A DNA stretch of 64,000 bases from Ptiloglossa arizonensis. Lineage: Eukaryota > Arthropoda > Insecta > Hymenoptera > Colletidae. Positions within the stretch are counted from its first letter, which is position 1; every line of letters starts with the position of its first letter. The notes below the pieces were generated by a model, which saw only the letters and a list, made by a program, of their open reading frames with translations, did not search any database and was not told the DNA's origin. Shown here piece by piece: positions 1 through 11,499 of the stretch. The DNA lies in NCBI RefSeq assembly GCF_051014685.1, contig NW_027478788.1, positions 1-64,000 on the forward strand, given 5' to 3'. Both the position numbers and the translations under genes were made by a program.

Positions 1-17
1 ATGCAACAGAAATTTTG

Positions 18-33
18 CGGATTGGTCAATCCG
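18..33. other. Perfect 7-bp-arm dyad with embedded CCAAT motif (one per monomer)
   Basis: CGGATTGGTCAATCCG reads as arms CGGATTG and CAATCCG around a 2-nt GT centre. It recurs at phase 18-33 of most monomers. The minus strand carries CCAAT inside it. Variants such as GCAGATTGG, GCGGGTTGG, GGTCGATCC and TCCATTC break one arm in some subfamilies, so it is common but not invariant. Dyad symmetry is a reported property of several centromeric satellites, especially those lacking CENP-B boxes. A role here is inference only. Confidence 0.7.
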
Positions 34-68
34 TTCGCGAGATATGGCAGTTTGGAGGTAAGAAACGC

Positions 69-81
69 TTGAGAAACTCAA
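69..81. other. Second short dyad, TTGAG-AAA-CTCAA, one per monomer
   Basis: TTGAGAAACTCAA has 5-bp arms around an AAA loop and lies directly before the AAAATTTT tract at phase 80-87. In a recurrent subfamily phase 70 is C, which breaks this dyad but creates the palindrome CTCGAG (XhoI site) at phase 68-73, for example at 1118-1123, 2518-2523 and 4968-4973. Confidence 0.65.
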
Positions 82-175
82 AATTTTCGCAGTTCTGATG
101 CTCGAAACGAATAACTAGAACGGCCTAGGGGAAAAGTACGCACACCGTTGTGGTCGGGCGAGTTTCTACTTTCAG

Positions 176-232
176 ATGCAACAGAAATTTTGCGGATTGG
201 TCAATCCGTTCGCGAGATATGGCAGTTTGGAG
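176..232 (+). other. Exon-like 57-nt module flanked by splice-site-like sequences (representative)
   Basis: The preceding monomer ends in a pyrimidine-rich stretch and TTTCAG (170-175), like a 3' splice site. After 57 nt comes GTAAG at 233, preceded by GAG, like a 5' splice site. The 57 nt begin ATG and are open for 19 codons, reading MQQKFCGLVNPFARYGSLE, so the module would be a symmetric phase-0 exon with a 118-nt intron-like remainder. TGTAAT, about 22 nt before the acceptor, could serve as a branch site. Against function, many copies carry TAG at codon 19 (TTGTAG), some lose the donor (GGAGGGAAG near 3205, GGAAGGAAG in the 36-41 kb HOR), and one loses the acceptor AG (near 2624). There is no evidence of transcription. 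Confidence 0.25.
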
Positions 233-667
233 GTAAGCAACGCTTGAGAAACTCAAAATTTTCGCAGTTCTGATGCTCGAAACGAATGACTAGAAAGGCC
301 TAGGGGAAAAGTACGCATACCGTTTTAATCGGGCGAGTTTCTACTTTCAGATGCAATAGAAATTTTGCGGATTGGCCAATCCGTTCGCGAGATATGGCCG
401 TTTGGATGTAAGAAACGCTTGAGAAACTCAAAATTTTCGCAGTTCTGATGCTCGAAATGAATAACTGGAACGGCATAGGGGAAAACTACACATACCGTTG
501 TAATCGGGCGAGTTTCTACTTTCAGATGCAACAGAAATTTTGCGGATTGGTCAATCCGTTCGCGAGATATGGCAGTTTGGAGGTAAGAAACGCTTGAGAA
601 ACTCAAAATTATCGCAGTTCTGATGCTTGAAACGAATGACTAGAAAGGCCTAGGGGGAAACTACGCA

Positions 668-684
668 TACCGTTGTAATCGGGC
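668..684 (+). promoter_or_regulatory. CENP-B-box-like 17-mer (representative; phase 143-159)
   Basis: TACCGTTGTAATCGGGC is the majority form at this phase. Against the mammalian CENP-B box YTTCGTTGGAARCGGGA it matches 12 of 17 positions. Against the minimal core NTTCGNNNNANNCGGGN it matches 7 of 9: CG, A and CGGG are present, but the leading TT is AC. The two missing core positions would be expected to weaken or abolish binding by mammalian CENP-B. Local variants (CACCG, TAGTG, TACAG, ACCCTTG, ATCGAGCG, ATAGTGCG) change it in HOR-specific ways. It may be chance resemblance, or a site for a CENP-B-like or pogo-derived protein of the host. Confidence 0.35.
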
Positions 685-3600
685 GAGTTTCTACTTTCAG
701 ATGCAACAGAAATTTTGCGGATTGGTCAATCCGTTCGCGAGATATGGCAGTTTGGAGGTCAGAAACGCTTGAGAAACTCAAAATTATCGCAGTTCTGATG
801 CTCGAAACGAATAACTGGAACGGCCTAGGGGGAAACTACGCATACCATTGTAATCGGGCGAGTTTCTACTTTCAGATGCAAAAGAAACTTTGCGGATTGG
901 TCAATCCGTTCGCGAGATGTGGCAGTTTGGAAGTAGGAAACGCTTGAGAAACTCAAAATTTTCGCTGTTCTGATTCTCGAAACGAATAACTAGAACGGCC
1001 TAGGGGAAAAGTACGCATACCGTTTTAATCGGGCGAGTTTCTACTTTCAGATGCAACAGAAATTTTGCGGATTGGTCAATCCGTTCGCGAGATATGGCAG
1101 TTTGGAGGTAAGAAACGCTCGAGAAACTCAAAATTTTCGCAGTTCTGATGCTCGACAAGCATAACTAGAACGGCCTAGGGGAAAAGTACCTATACCGTTG
1201 TAATCGGGCGAGTTTCTACTTTCAGATGCAACAGAAATTTTGCGGATTGGTCAATCCGTTCGCGAGATGTGGCAGTTTGGAAATAAGAAACGCTTGAGAA
1301 ACTCAAAATTTTCGCAGTTCTGATGCTCGAAACGAATAACTAGAACGGCCTAGGGGGAATGTACGCATACCGTTGTAATCGGGCGAGTTTCTACTTTCAG
1401 ATGCAACAGAAATTTTGCGGATTGGTCAATCCGTTCGCGAGATGTGGCAGTTTGTAGGAAAGAAACGCTTGAGAAACTCAAACTTTTCGCAGTTCTGATG
1501 CTCGAAACGAATAACTAGAACGGCCTAGGAGAAAAGTACGCACACCGTTGTAATCGGGCGAGTTTCTACCTTCAGATGCAACAGAAATTTTGCGGATTGG
1601 TCAATCCGTTCGCGAGATATGGCAGTTTGGAAGTAAGAAACGCTTGAGAAACTCAAAATTTTCGCAGTTCTGATGCTCGAAACGAATAACTAGAACGGCC
1701 TAGGGGAAAAGTACGCATACCGTTGTAATCGGGCGAGTTTCTACTTTCAGATGCAACAGAAATTTTGCGGATTTGTCAATCCGTTCGCGAGATGTGGCAG
1801 TTTGTAGGTAAGAAACGCTTGAGAAGCTCAAAATTTTCGCAGTTCTGATGCTCGAAACGAATAACTAGAACGGCCTAGGGGAAAAGTACGCATACCGTTG
1901 TAATCGGGCGAGTTTCTACCTTCAGATGCAACAGAAATTTTGCGGATTGGTCAATCCGTTCGCGAGATGTGGCAGTTTGGAAGTAAGAAACGCTTGAGAA
2001 ACTCAAAATTTTCGCAGTTCTGATGCTCGAAACGAATAACTAGAACGGCCCAGGGGAAAAGTACGCATACCGTTGTAATCGGGCGAGTTTCTACTTTCAG
2101 ATGCAACAGAAATTTTGCGGATTGGTCAATCCGTTCGCGAGATATGGCAGTTTGGAGGTAAGAAACGCTTGAGAAACTCAAAATTTTCGCAGTTCTGATG
2201 CTCGAAACGAATAACTAGAACGGCCTAGGGGAAAAGTACGCATACCGTTGTAATCGGTCGAGTTTCTAGCTTCAGATGCAACAGAAATTTTGCGGATTGG
2301 TCAATCCGTTCGCGAGATGTGGCAGTTTGGAAGTAAGAAACGCTTGAGAAACTCAAAATTTTCGCAGTTCTGATGCTCGAAACGAATAACTAGAACGGCC
2401 TAGGGGAAAAGTACGTATACCGTTGTAATCGGGCGAGTTTCTGCTTTCAGATGCAACAGAAATTTTGCCGATTGGTCAATCCGTTCGCGAGATATGGCAG
2501 TTTGGAGGTAAGAAACGCTCGAGAAACTCAAAATTTTCGCAGTTCTGATGCTCGACAAGCATAACTAGAACGGCCTAGGGGAAAAGTACGTATACCGTTG
2601 TAATCGGGCGAGTTTCTACTTTCATATGCAACAGAAATTTTGCGGATTGGTCAATCCGTTCGCGAGATGTGGCAGTTTGGAAGTAAGAAACGCTTGAGAA
2701 ACTCAAAATTTTCGCAGTTCTGATGCTCGAAACGAATAACTAGAACGGCCTAGGGGAAAAGTACGCATACCGTTGTAATCGGGCGAGTTTCTACTTTCAG
2801 ATGCAACTGAAATTTTGCGGATTGGTCAATCCGTTCGCGAGATGTGGCAGTTTGTAGGTAAGAAACGCTTGAGAAACTCAAAATTTTCGCAGTTCTGATG
2901 CTCGAAACGAATAAGTAGAACGGCCTAGGGGAAAAGTACGAACACCGTTGTAATCGGGCGAGTTTCTACCTTCAGATGCAACAGAAATTTTGCGGATTGG
3001 TCAATCCGTTCGCGAGATATGGCAGTTTGGAAGTAAGAAACGCTTGAGAAACTCAAAATTTTCGCAGTTCTGATGCTCGAAACGAACAACTAGGACGGCC
3101 TAGTGGAAAAGTACGCATACCGTTGTAATCGGGCGCGTTCCTACTTTCAGATGCAACAGAAATTTTGCGGATTGGTCAATCCATTCGCGAGATATGGCAG
3201 TTTGGAGGGAAGAAACGCTTGAGAAACTCAAAATTTTCACAGTTCTGATGCTCGAAACGAATAACCAGAACGGCCTAGAGGAAAAGTACGCATACAGTTG
3301 TAATCGAGCGAGTTTCTACTTTCAGATGCAACAGAAATTTTGCGGATTGGTCAATCCGTTCGCGAGATATGGCAGTTTGGATTTAAGAAACGCTTGAGAA
3401 ACTCAACATTTTCGCAGTTCTGATACTCGAAACGAATAACTAGAACGGCCTAGGGGAAAAGTACGCATACTGTTGTAATCGGGCGAGCTTCTACTTTCAG
3501 ATGCAACAGAAATTTTGCGGATTGGTCAATCCGTTCGCGAGATATGGCAGTTTGTAGGTAAGAAACGCTTGAGAAACTCAAAATTTTCGCAGTTCTGATG

Positions 3601-4550
3601 CTCGAAACGAATAACTAGAACGGCCTAGGGGAAAAGTACGCATACCGTTGTAATCGGGCGAGTTTCTGCTTTCAGATGCATCAGAAATTTTGCGGATTGG
3701 TCAATCCGTTCGCGAGATGTGGCAGTTTGTAGGTAAGAAACGCTTGAGAAACTCAAAATTTTCGCAGTTCTGATGCTCGAAACGTATAACTAGAACGGCC
3801 TAGGGGAAAAGTACACATACCGTTCTAATCGGGCGAGTTTCTGCTTTCAGATGCATCAGAAATTTTGCGGACTGGTCAATCCGTTCGCGAGATGTGGCAG
3901 TTTGTAGGTAAGAAACGCTTGAGAAACTCAAAATTTTCGCAGTTCTGATGCTGGAAACGAATAACTAGAACGGCCTAGGGGAAAAGTACGCATACCGTTG
4001 TAATCGGGCGAGTTTCTACCTTCAGATGCAACAGAAATTTTGCGGATTGGTCAATCCGTTCGCGAGATATGGCAGTTTGGAAGTAAGAAACGCTTGAGAA
4101 ACTCAAAATTTTCGCAGTTCTGATGCTCGAAACGAATAACTAGAACGGCCTAGGGGAAAAGTACGCATACCGTTGTAATCGGGCGAGTTTCTACTTTCAG
4201 ATGCAACAGAAATTTTGCGGATTGGTCAATCCGTTCGCGAGATGTGGCAGTTTGTAGGTAAGAAACGCTTGAGAAAATCAAAATTTTCGCAGTTCTAATG
4301 CTCGAAACGAATAACTAGAACGGTCTAGGGGAAAAGTACGCACACCGTTGCAATCGGGCGAGTTTCTACCTTCAGATGCAACAGAAATTTTGCGGATTGG
4401 TCAATCCGTTCGCGAGATATGGCAGTTTGGAAGTAAGAAACGCTTGAGAAACTCAAAATTTTCGCAGTTCTGATGCTCGAAACGAATAACTAGAACGGCC
4501 TAGGGGAAAAGTACGCATACCGTTGTAATCGGGCGAGTTTCTACTTTCAG

Positions 4551-4724
4551 ATGCAGCAGAAATTTTGCGGATTGGCCAATCCGTTCGCGAGATATGGCAG
4601 TTTGGAGGTAAGAAACGCTTGAGAAACTCAAAATTTTCGCAGTTCTGATGTTTGACAAGCATAACTAGAACGGCCTAGGGGAATGTACGCATACCTTTGT
4701 AATCGGGCGAGTTTCTACTTTCAG
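4551..4724 (+). repeat. 174-bp length-variant monomer, GGGGAATGTACG type
   Basis: One base is missing where the majority reads GGGGAAAAGTACG; a sister form with five G (GGGGGAATG) keeps 175 bp. The same 174-bp monomer recurs at 8225-8398 and 11374-11547, each within a block duplication, so one deletion event explains three copies. Confidence 0.85.
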
Positions 4725-5443
4725 ATGCAACAGAAATTTTGCGGATTGGTCATTCCGTTCGCGAGATGTGGCAGTTTGTAGGTAAGAAACGCTTGAGAAA
4801 CTCAAAATTTTCGCAGTTCTGATGCTCGAAACGAATAACTAGAACGGCCTAGGGGAAAAGTACGCATACCGTTGTAATCGGGCGAGTTTCTACTTTCAGA
4901 TGCGCCAGAAATTATGCGGATTGGTCAATCCGTTCGCGAGATATGGCAGTTTGGAGGTAAGAAACGCTCGAGAAACTCAAAATTTTCGCAGTTCTGATGC
5001 TCGACAAGCATAACTAGAACGGCCTAGGGGAAAAGTACCTATACCGTTGTAATCGGGCGAGTTTCTACTTTCAGATGCAACAGAAATTTTGCGGATTGGT
5101 CAATCCGTTCGCGAGATGTGGCAGTTTGGAAGTAAGAAACGCTTGAGAAACTCTAAATTTTCGCAGTTCTGATGCTCGAAACGAATAACTAGAACGGCCT
5201 AGGGGGAATGTACGCATACCGTTGTAATCGGGCGAGTTTCTACTTTCAGATGCAACAGAAATTTTGCGGATTGGTCAATCCGTTCGCGAGATGTGGCAGT
5301 TTGTAGGTAAGAAACGCTTGAGAAACTCAAAATTTTCGCAGTTCTGATGCTCGAAACGAATAACTAGAACGGACTAGGGGAAAAGTACGCATACCGTTGT
5401 AATCGGGCGAGTTTCTACGTTCAGATGCAACAGAAATTTTGGG

Positions 5444-6690
5444 GATTGGTCAATCCGTTCGCGAGATATGGCAGTTTGGAGGTCAGAAACGCTTGAGAAA
5501 CTCAAAATTATCGCAGTTCTGATGCTCGAAACGAATAACTGGAACGGCCTAGGGGGAAACTACGCATACCATTGTAATCGGGCGAGTTTCTACTTTCAGA
5601 TGCAAAAGAAACTTTGCGGATTGGTCAATCCGTTCGCGAGATGTGGCAGTTTGGAAGTAGGAAACGCTTGAGAAACTCAAAATTTTCGCTGTTCTGATTC
5701 TCGAAACGAATAACTAGAACGGCCTAGGGGAAAAGTACGCATACCGTTTTAATCGGGCGAGTTTCTACTTTCAGATGCAACAGAAATTTTGCGGATTGGT
5801 CAATCCGTTCGCGAGATATGGCAGTTTGGAGGTAAGAAACGCTCGAGAAACTCAAAATTTTCGCAGTTCTGATGCTCGACAAGCATAACTAGAACGGCCT
5901 AGGGGAAAAGTACCTATACCGTTGTAATCGGGCGAGTTTCTACTTTCAGATGCAACAGAAATTTTGCGGATTGGTCAATCCGTTCGCGAGATGTGGCAGT
6001 TTGGAAATAAGAAACGCTTGAGAAACTCAAAATTTTCGCAGTTCTGATGCTCGAAACGAATAACTAGAACGGCCTAGGGGGAATGTACGCATACCGTTGT
6101 AATCGGGCGAGTTTCTACTTTCAGATGCAACAGAAATTTTGCGGATTGGTCAATCCGTTCGCGAGATGTGGCAGTTTGTAGGAAAGAAACGCTTGAGAAA
6201 CTCAAACTTTTCGCAGTTCTGATGCTCGAAACGAATAACTAGAACGGCCTAGGAGAAAAGTACGCACACCGTTGTAATCGGGCGAGTTTCTACCTTCAGA
6301 TGCAACAGAAATTTTGCGGATTGGTCAATCCGTTCGCGAGATATGGCAGTTTGGAAGTAAGAAACGCTTGAGAAACTCAAAATTTTCGCAGTTCTGATGC
6401 TCGAAACGAATAACTAGAACGGCCTAGGGGAAAAGTACGCATACCGTTGTAATCGGGCGAGTTTCTACTTTCAGATGCAACAGAAATTTTGCGGATTTGT
6501 CAATCCGTTCGCGAGATGTGGCAGTTTGTAGGTAAGAAACGCTTGAGAAGCTCAAAATTTTCGCAGTTCTGATGCTCGAAACGAATAACTAGAACGGCCT
6601 AGGGGAAAAGTACGCATACCGTTGTAATCGGGCGAGTTTCTACCTTCAGATGCAACAGAAATTTTGCGGATTGGTCAATCCGTTCGCGAG
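5444..6690 (+). repeat. Seven-monomer block duplicated from 0.72-1.97 kb
   Basis: This block matches about 720-1966 at an offset of 4724 bp (27 monomers less 1 bp). Shared diagnostic variants include GGTCAG (757/5481), GAAATAAG (1280/6004) and AGGAGAAAAG. The match ends at a recombination-like junction within about 6682-6694, where the sequence switches to that found at 3.19 kb. Confidence 0.85.
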
Positions 6691-9040
6691 ATATGGCAGT
6701 TTGGAGGGAAGAAACGCTTGAGAAACTCAAAATTTTCACAGTTCTGATGCTCGAAACGAATAACCAGAACGGCCTAGAGGAAAAGTACGCATACAGTTGT
6801 AATCGAGCGAGTTTCTACTTTCAGATGCAACAGAAATTTTGCGGATTGGTCAATCCGTTCGCGAGATATGGCAGTTTGGATTTAAGAAACGCTTGAGAAA
6901 CTCAACATTTTCGCAGTTCTGATACTCGAAACGAATAACTAGAACGGCCTAGGGGAAAAGTACGCATACTGTTGTAATCGGGCGAGCTTCTACTTTCAGA
7001 TGCAACAGAAATTTTGCGGATTGGTCAATCCGTTCGCGAGATATGGCAGTTTGTAGGTAAGAAACGCTTGAGAAACTCAAAATTTTCGCAGTTCTGATGC
7101 TCGAAACGAATAACTAGAACGGCCTAGGGGAAAAGTACGCATACCGTTGTAATCGGGCGAGTTTCTGCTTTCAGATGCATCAGAAATTTTGCGGATTGGT
7201 CAATCCGTTCGCGAGATGTGGCAGTTTGTAGGTAAGAAACGCTTGAGAAACTCAAAATTTTCGCAGTTCTGATGCTCGAAACGTATAACTAGAACGGCCT
7301 AGGGGAAAAGTACACATACCGTTCTAATCGGGCGAGTTTCTGCTTTCAGATGCATCAGAAATTTTGCGGACTGGTCAATCCGTTCGCGAGATGTGGCAGT
7401 TTGTAGGTAAGAAACGCTTGAGAAACTCAAAATTTTCGCAGTTCTGATGCTGGAAACGAATAACTAGAACGGCCTAGGGGAAAAGTACGCATACCGTTGT
7501 AATCGGGCGAGTTTCTACCTTCAGATGCAACAGAAATTTTGCGGATTGGTCAATCCGTTCGCGAGATATGGCAGTTTGGAAGTAAGAAACGCTTGAGAAA
7601 CTCAAAATTTTCGCAGTTCTGATGCTCGAAACGAATAACTAGAACGGCCTAGGGGAAAAGTACGCATACCGTTGTAATCGGGCGAGTTTCTACTTTCAGA
7701 TGCAGCAGAAATTTTGCGGATTGGTCAATCCGTTCGCGAGATGTGGCAGTTTGTAGGTAAGAAACGCTTGAGAAACTCAAAATTTTGGCAGTTCTGATGC
7801 TCGAAACGAATAACTAGAACGGCCTAGGGGAAAAGTACGCATACCGTTGTAATCGGGCGAGTTTCTACCTTCAGATGCAAAAGAAATTTTGCGGATTGGT
7901 CAATCCGTTCGCGAGATGTGGCAGCTTGGAAGTAAGAAACGCTTGAGAAACTCAAAATTTTCGCAGTTCTGATGCTCGAAACGAATAACTAGAACGGCCT
8001 AGGGGAAAAGTACGCATCCAGTTGTAATCGGGCGAGTTTCTACTTTCAGATGCAACAGAAATTTTGCGGATTGGCCAATCCGTTCGCGAGATATGGCAGT
8101 TTGGAGGTAAGAAACGCTTGAGAAACTCAAAATTTTCGCAGTTCTGATGTTTGACAAGCATAACTAGAACGGCCTAGGGGAAAAGTACTCATACCGTTGT
8201 AATAGGGCGAGTTTCTACTTTCAGATGCAACAGAAATTTTGCGGATTGGTCAATCAGTTCGCGAGATATGGCAGTTTGGAGGTAAGAAACGCTTGAGAAA
8301 CTCAAAATTTTCGCAGTTCTGATGCTCGAAACGAATAACTAGAACGGCCTAGGGGAATGTACGCATACCTTTGTAATCGGGCGAGTTTCTACTTTCAGAT
8401 GCAACAGAAATTTTGCGGATTGGTCATTCCGTTCGCGAGATGTGGCAGTTTGTAGGTAAGAAACGCTTGAGAAACTCAAAATTTTCGCAGTTCTGATGCT
8501 CGAAACGAATAACTAGAACGGCCTAGGGGAAAAGTACGCATACCGTTGTAATCGGGCGAGTTTCTACTTTCAGATGCGCCAGAAATTATGCGGATTGGTC
8601 AATCCGTTCGCGAGATATGGCAGTTTGGAGGTAAGAAACGCTCGAGAAACTCAAAATTTTCGCAGTTCTGATGCTCGACAAGCATAACTAGAACGGCCTA
8701 GGGGAAAAGTACCTATACCGTTGTAATCGGGCGAGTTTCTACTTTCAGATGCAACAGAAATTTTGCGGATTGGTCAATCCGTTCGCGAGATGTGGCAGTT
8801 TGGAAGTAAGAAACGCTTGAGAAACTCTAAATTTTCGCAGTTCTGATGCTCGAAACGAATAACTAGAACGGCCTAGGGGGAATGTACGCATACCGTTGTA
8901 ATCGGGCGAGTTTCTACTTTCAGATGCAACAGAAATTTTGCGGATTGGTCAATCCGTTCGCGAGATGTGGCAGTTTGTAGGTAAGAAACGCTTGAGAAAC
9001 TCAAAATTTTCGCAGTTCTGATGCTCGAAACGAATAACTA
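6690..9040 (+). repeat. Block duplicated from 3.19-5.37 kb with one additional monomer
   Basis: The block follows 3.19-4.66 kb at an offset of 3499 bp (20 monomers less 1 bp), then 4.68-5.37 kb at 3674 bp. The change of 175 bp means one extra monomer lies at about 8180-8350. Shared markers include GATTTAAG (near 3380/6880), TGATACTCG (3423/6922), AACGTATAAC and TTTGACAAGC. The stretch corresponding to 4.2-4.55 kb is more divergent than the rest. Confidence 0.8.
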
Positions 9041-11499
9041 GAAAGGCCTCGGTGAAAAGTACGTATACCGTTGTAATCGGGAGAGTTTCTACTTTCAGAT
9101 GCAACAGAAATTTTGCGGATTGGTCAATCCGTTCGCGAGATATGGCAGTTTGGAGGTAAGAAACGCTTGAGAAACTCAAAATTTTCGCAGTTCTGGTGCT
9201 CGAAACGAATAACTAGAACGGCCTCGGTGAAAAGTACGTATACCGTTGTAATCGGGCGAGTTTCTACTTTCAGATGCAACAGAAATTTTGCGGATTGGTC
9301 AATCCGTTCGCGAGATGTGGCAGTTTGTAGGTAAGAAACGCTTGAGAAACTCAAAATTTTCGCAGTTCTGATGCTCGAAACGAATAACTAGAACGGCCTA
9401 GGGGAAAAGTACGCATACCGTTGCAATCGGGCGAGTTTCCACCTTCAGATGCAACAGAAATTTTGCGGATTGGTCGATCCGTTCGCGAGATGTGGCAGTT
9501 TGGAAGTAAGAAACGCTTGAGAAACTGAAAATTTTCGCAGTTCTGATGCTCGAAACGAATAACTAGAACGGCCTAGGGGAAAAGTACGCATACCGTTGTA
9601 ATCGGGCGAGTTTCTACTTTCAGATGCAACAGAAATTTTGCGGATTGGTCAATCCGTTCGCGAGATATGGCAGTTTGGAGGTAAGAAACGCTTGAGAAAC
9701 TCAAAATTTTCGCAGTTCTGGTGCTTGAAACGAATAACTAGAACGGCCTCGGTGAAAAGTACGTATACCGTTGTAATCGGGCGAGTTTCTACTTTCAGAT
9801 GCAATAGAAATTTTGCGGATTGGTCAATCTGTTCGCGAGATATGGCAGTTTGGAGGTAAGAAACGCTTGAGAAACTCAAAATTTTCGCAGTTCTGATGCT
9901 CGAAACGAACAACTAGAACGGCCTAGTGGAAAAGTACGCATACCGTTGTAATCGGGCGAGTTTCTACTTTCAGATGCAACAGAAATTTTTCGGATTGGTC
10001 AATCCATTCGCGAGATATGGCAGTTTGGAGGTAAGAAACGCTTGAGAAACTCAAAATTTTCACAGTTCTGATGTTCGAAACGAATAACCAGAACGGCCTA
10101 GAGGAAAAGTACGCATACAGTTGTAATCGAGCGAGTTTCTACTTTCAGATGCAACAGAAATTTTGCGGGTTGGTCAATCCGTTCGCGAGATATGGCAGTT
10201 TGGAGGTAAGAAACGCTTGAGAAACTCAACATTTTCGCAGTTCTGATACTCGAAACGAATAACTAGAACGGCCTAGGGGAAAAGTACGCATACTGTTGTA
10301 ATCGGGCGAGTTTCTGCTTTCAGATGCAACAGAAATTTTGCGGATTGGTCAATCCGTTCGCGAGATATGGCAGTTTGGATGTAAGAAACGCTTGAGAAAC
10401 TCAAAATTTTCGCAGTTCTCATGCTCGAAACGAATAACTACAACGGACTAGGGGAAAAGTACGCATAGTGTTGTAATCGGGCGAGTTTCTACTTTCAGAT
10501 GCAACAGAAATTTTGCGGATTGGTCAATCCGTTCGCGAGATATGGCAGTTTGGAAGTAAGAAACGCTCGAGAAACTCAAAATTTTCGCAGTTCTGATGCT
10601 CGACAAGCATAACTAGAACGGCCTAGGGGAAAAGTACGTATACCGTTGTAATCGGGCGAGTTTCTACTTTCAGATGCAACGGAAATTTTGTGGATTGGTC
10701 AATCCGTTCGCGAGATGTGGCAGTTTGTAGGTAAGAAACGCTTGAGAAACTCAAAATTTTCGCAGTTCTGATGCTCGAAACGAATAACTAGAACGGCCTA
10801 GGGGAAAAGTACGAACACCGTTGTAATCGGGCGAGTTTCTACCTTCAGATGCAACAGAAATTTTGCGGATTGGTCAATCCGTTCGCGAGATATGGCAGTT
10901 TGGAAGTAAGAAACGCTTGAGAAACTCAAAATTTTCGCAGTTCTGATGCTCGAAACGAATAACTAGAACGGCCTAGGGGAAAAGTACGCATACCGTTGTA
11001 ATCGGGCGAGTTTCTACTTTCAGATGCAACAGAAATTTTGCGGATTTGTCAATCCATTCGCGAGATATGGCAGTTTGGAAGTAAGAAACGCTTGAGAAAC
11101 TCAAAATTTTCACAGTTCTGATGCTCGAAACGAATAACCAGAACGGCCTAGAGGAAAAGTACGCATACAGTTGTAATCGAGCGAGTTTCTACTTTCAGAT
11201 GCAACAGAAATTTTGCGGATTGGTCAATCCGTTCGCGAGATATGGCAGTTTGGAGGTAAGAAACGCTTGAGAAACTCAAAGTTTTCGCAGTTCTGATGCT
11301 CGAAACGAATAACTAGAACGGCCTAGGGGGAATGTACGCATACCGTTGTAATCGGGCGAGTTTCTACTTTCAGATGCAACAGAAATTTTGCGGATTGGTC
11401 AATCCGTTCGCGAGATGTGGCAGTTTGTAGGTAAGAAACGCTTGAGAAACTCAAAATTTTCGCAGTTCTGATGCTCGAAACGAATAACTAGAACGGCCT

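Larger units (their letters stand above)
1..175 (+). repeat. Reference monomer, used here as phase 1-175
   Basis: This first copy is close to the majority sequence and defines the phases used in this annotation. Landmarks: AAATTTT at 10-16; a perfect dyad at 18-33; TCGCGA (NruI site) at 35-40; GGTAAG at 57-62; a second dyad at 69-81; AAAATTTT at 80-87; CCTAGG (AvrII site) at 124-129; the CENP-B-box-like segment at 143-159; a pyrimidine-rich stretch ending in CAG at 162-175. The majority consensus has 77 G+C in 175 (44%) and 13 CpG. This copy departs from the majority at 152-153, with GG in place of AA. Frequent variable phases include 6, 33, 44, 55-60, 70, 89, 98, 116-121, 140 and 143-145. 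Confidence 0.93.

Noticed and set aside
45..56. tRNA-derived (SINE-like) A box in TGGCAGTTTGGA and B-box-like GGTCAATCC
   Set aside because: The A-box match fails at several fixed positions, the B-box-like sequence lacks the central TTCGA pattern and lies upstream of the A box within the monomer, and there is no tRNA fold.
1..175. Monomer derived from an internal half-length (about 70-88 bp) duplication
   Set aside because: The AAATTTT tracts at 10 and 80 are similar, but the sequence after each diverges within a few bases, so a dimeric origin is not supported by eye.
744..947. Plus-strand 67-codon frame beginning MAVWRSETLEKL, identical at 5468-5671, as a conserved small protein
   Set aside because: The identity reflects duplication of the surrounding seven-monomer block, which is equally conserved in non-coding phases; neighbouring copies carry stops.
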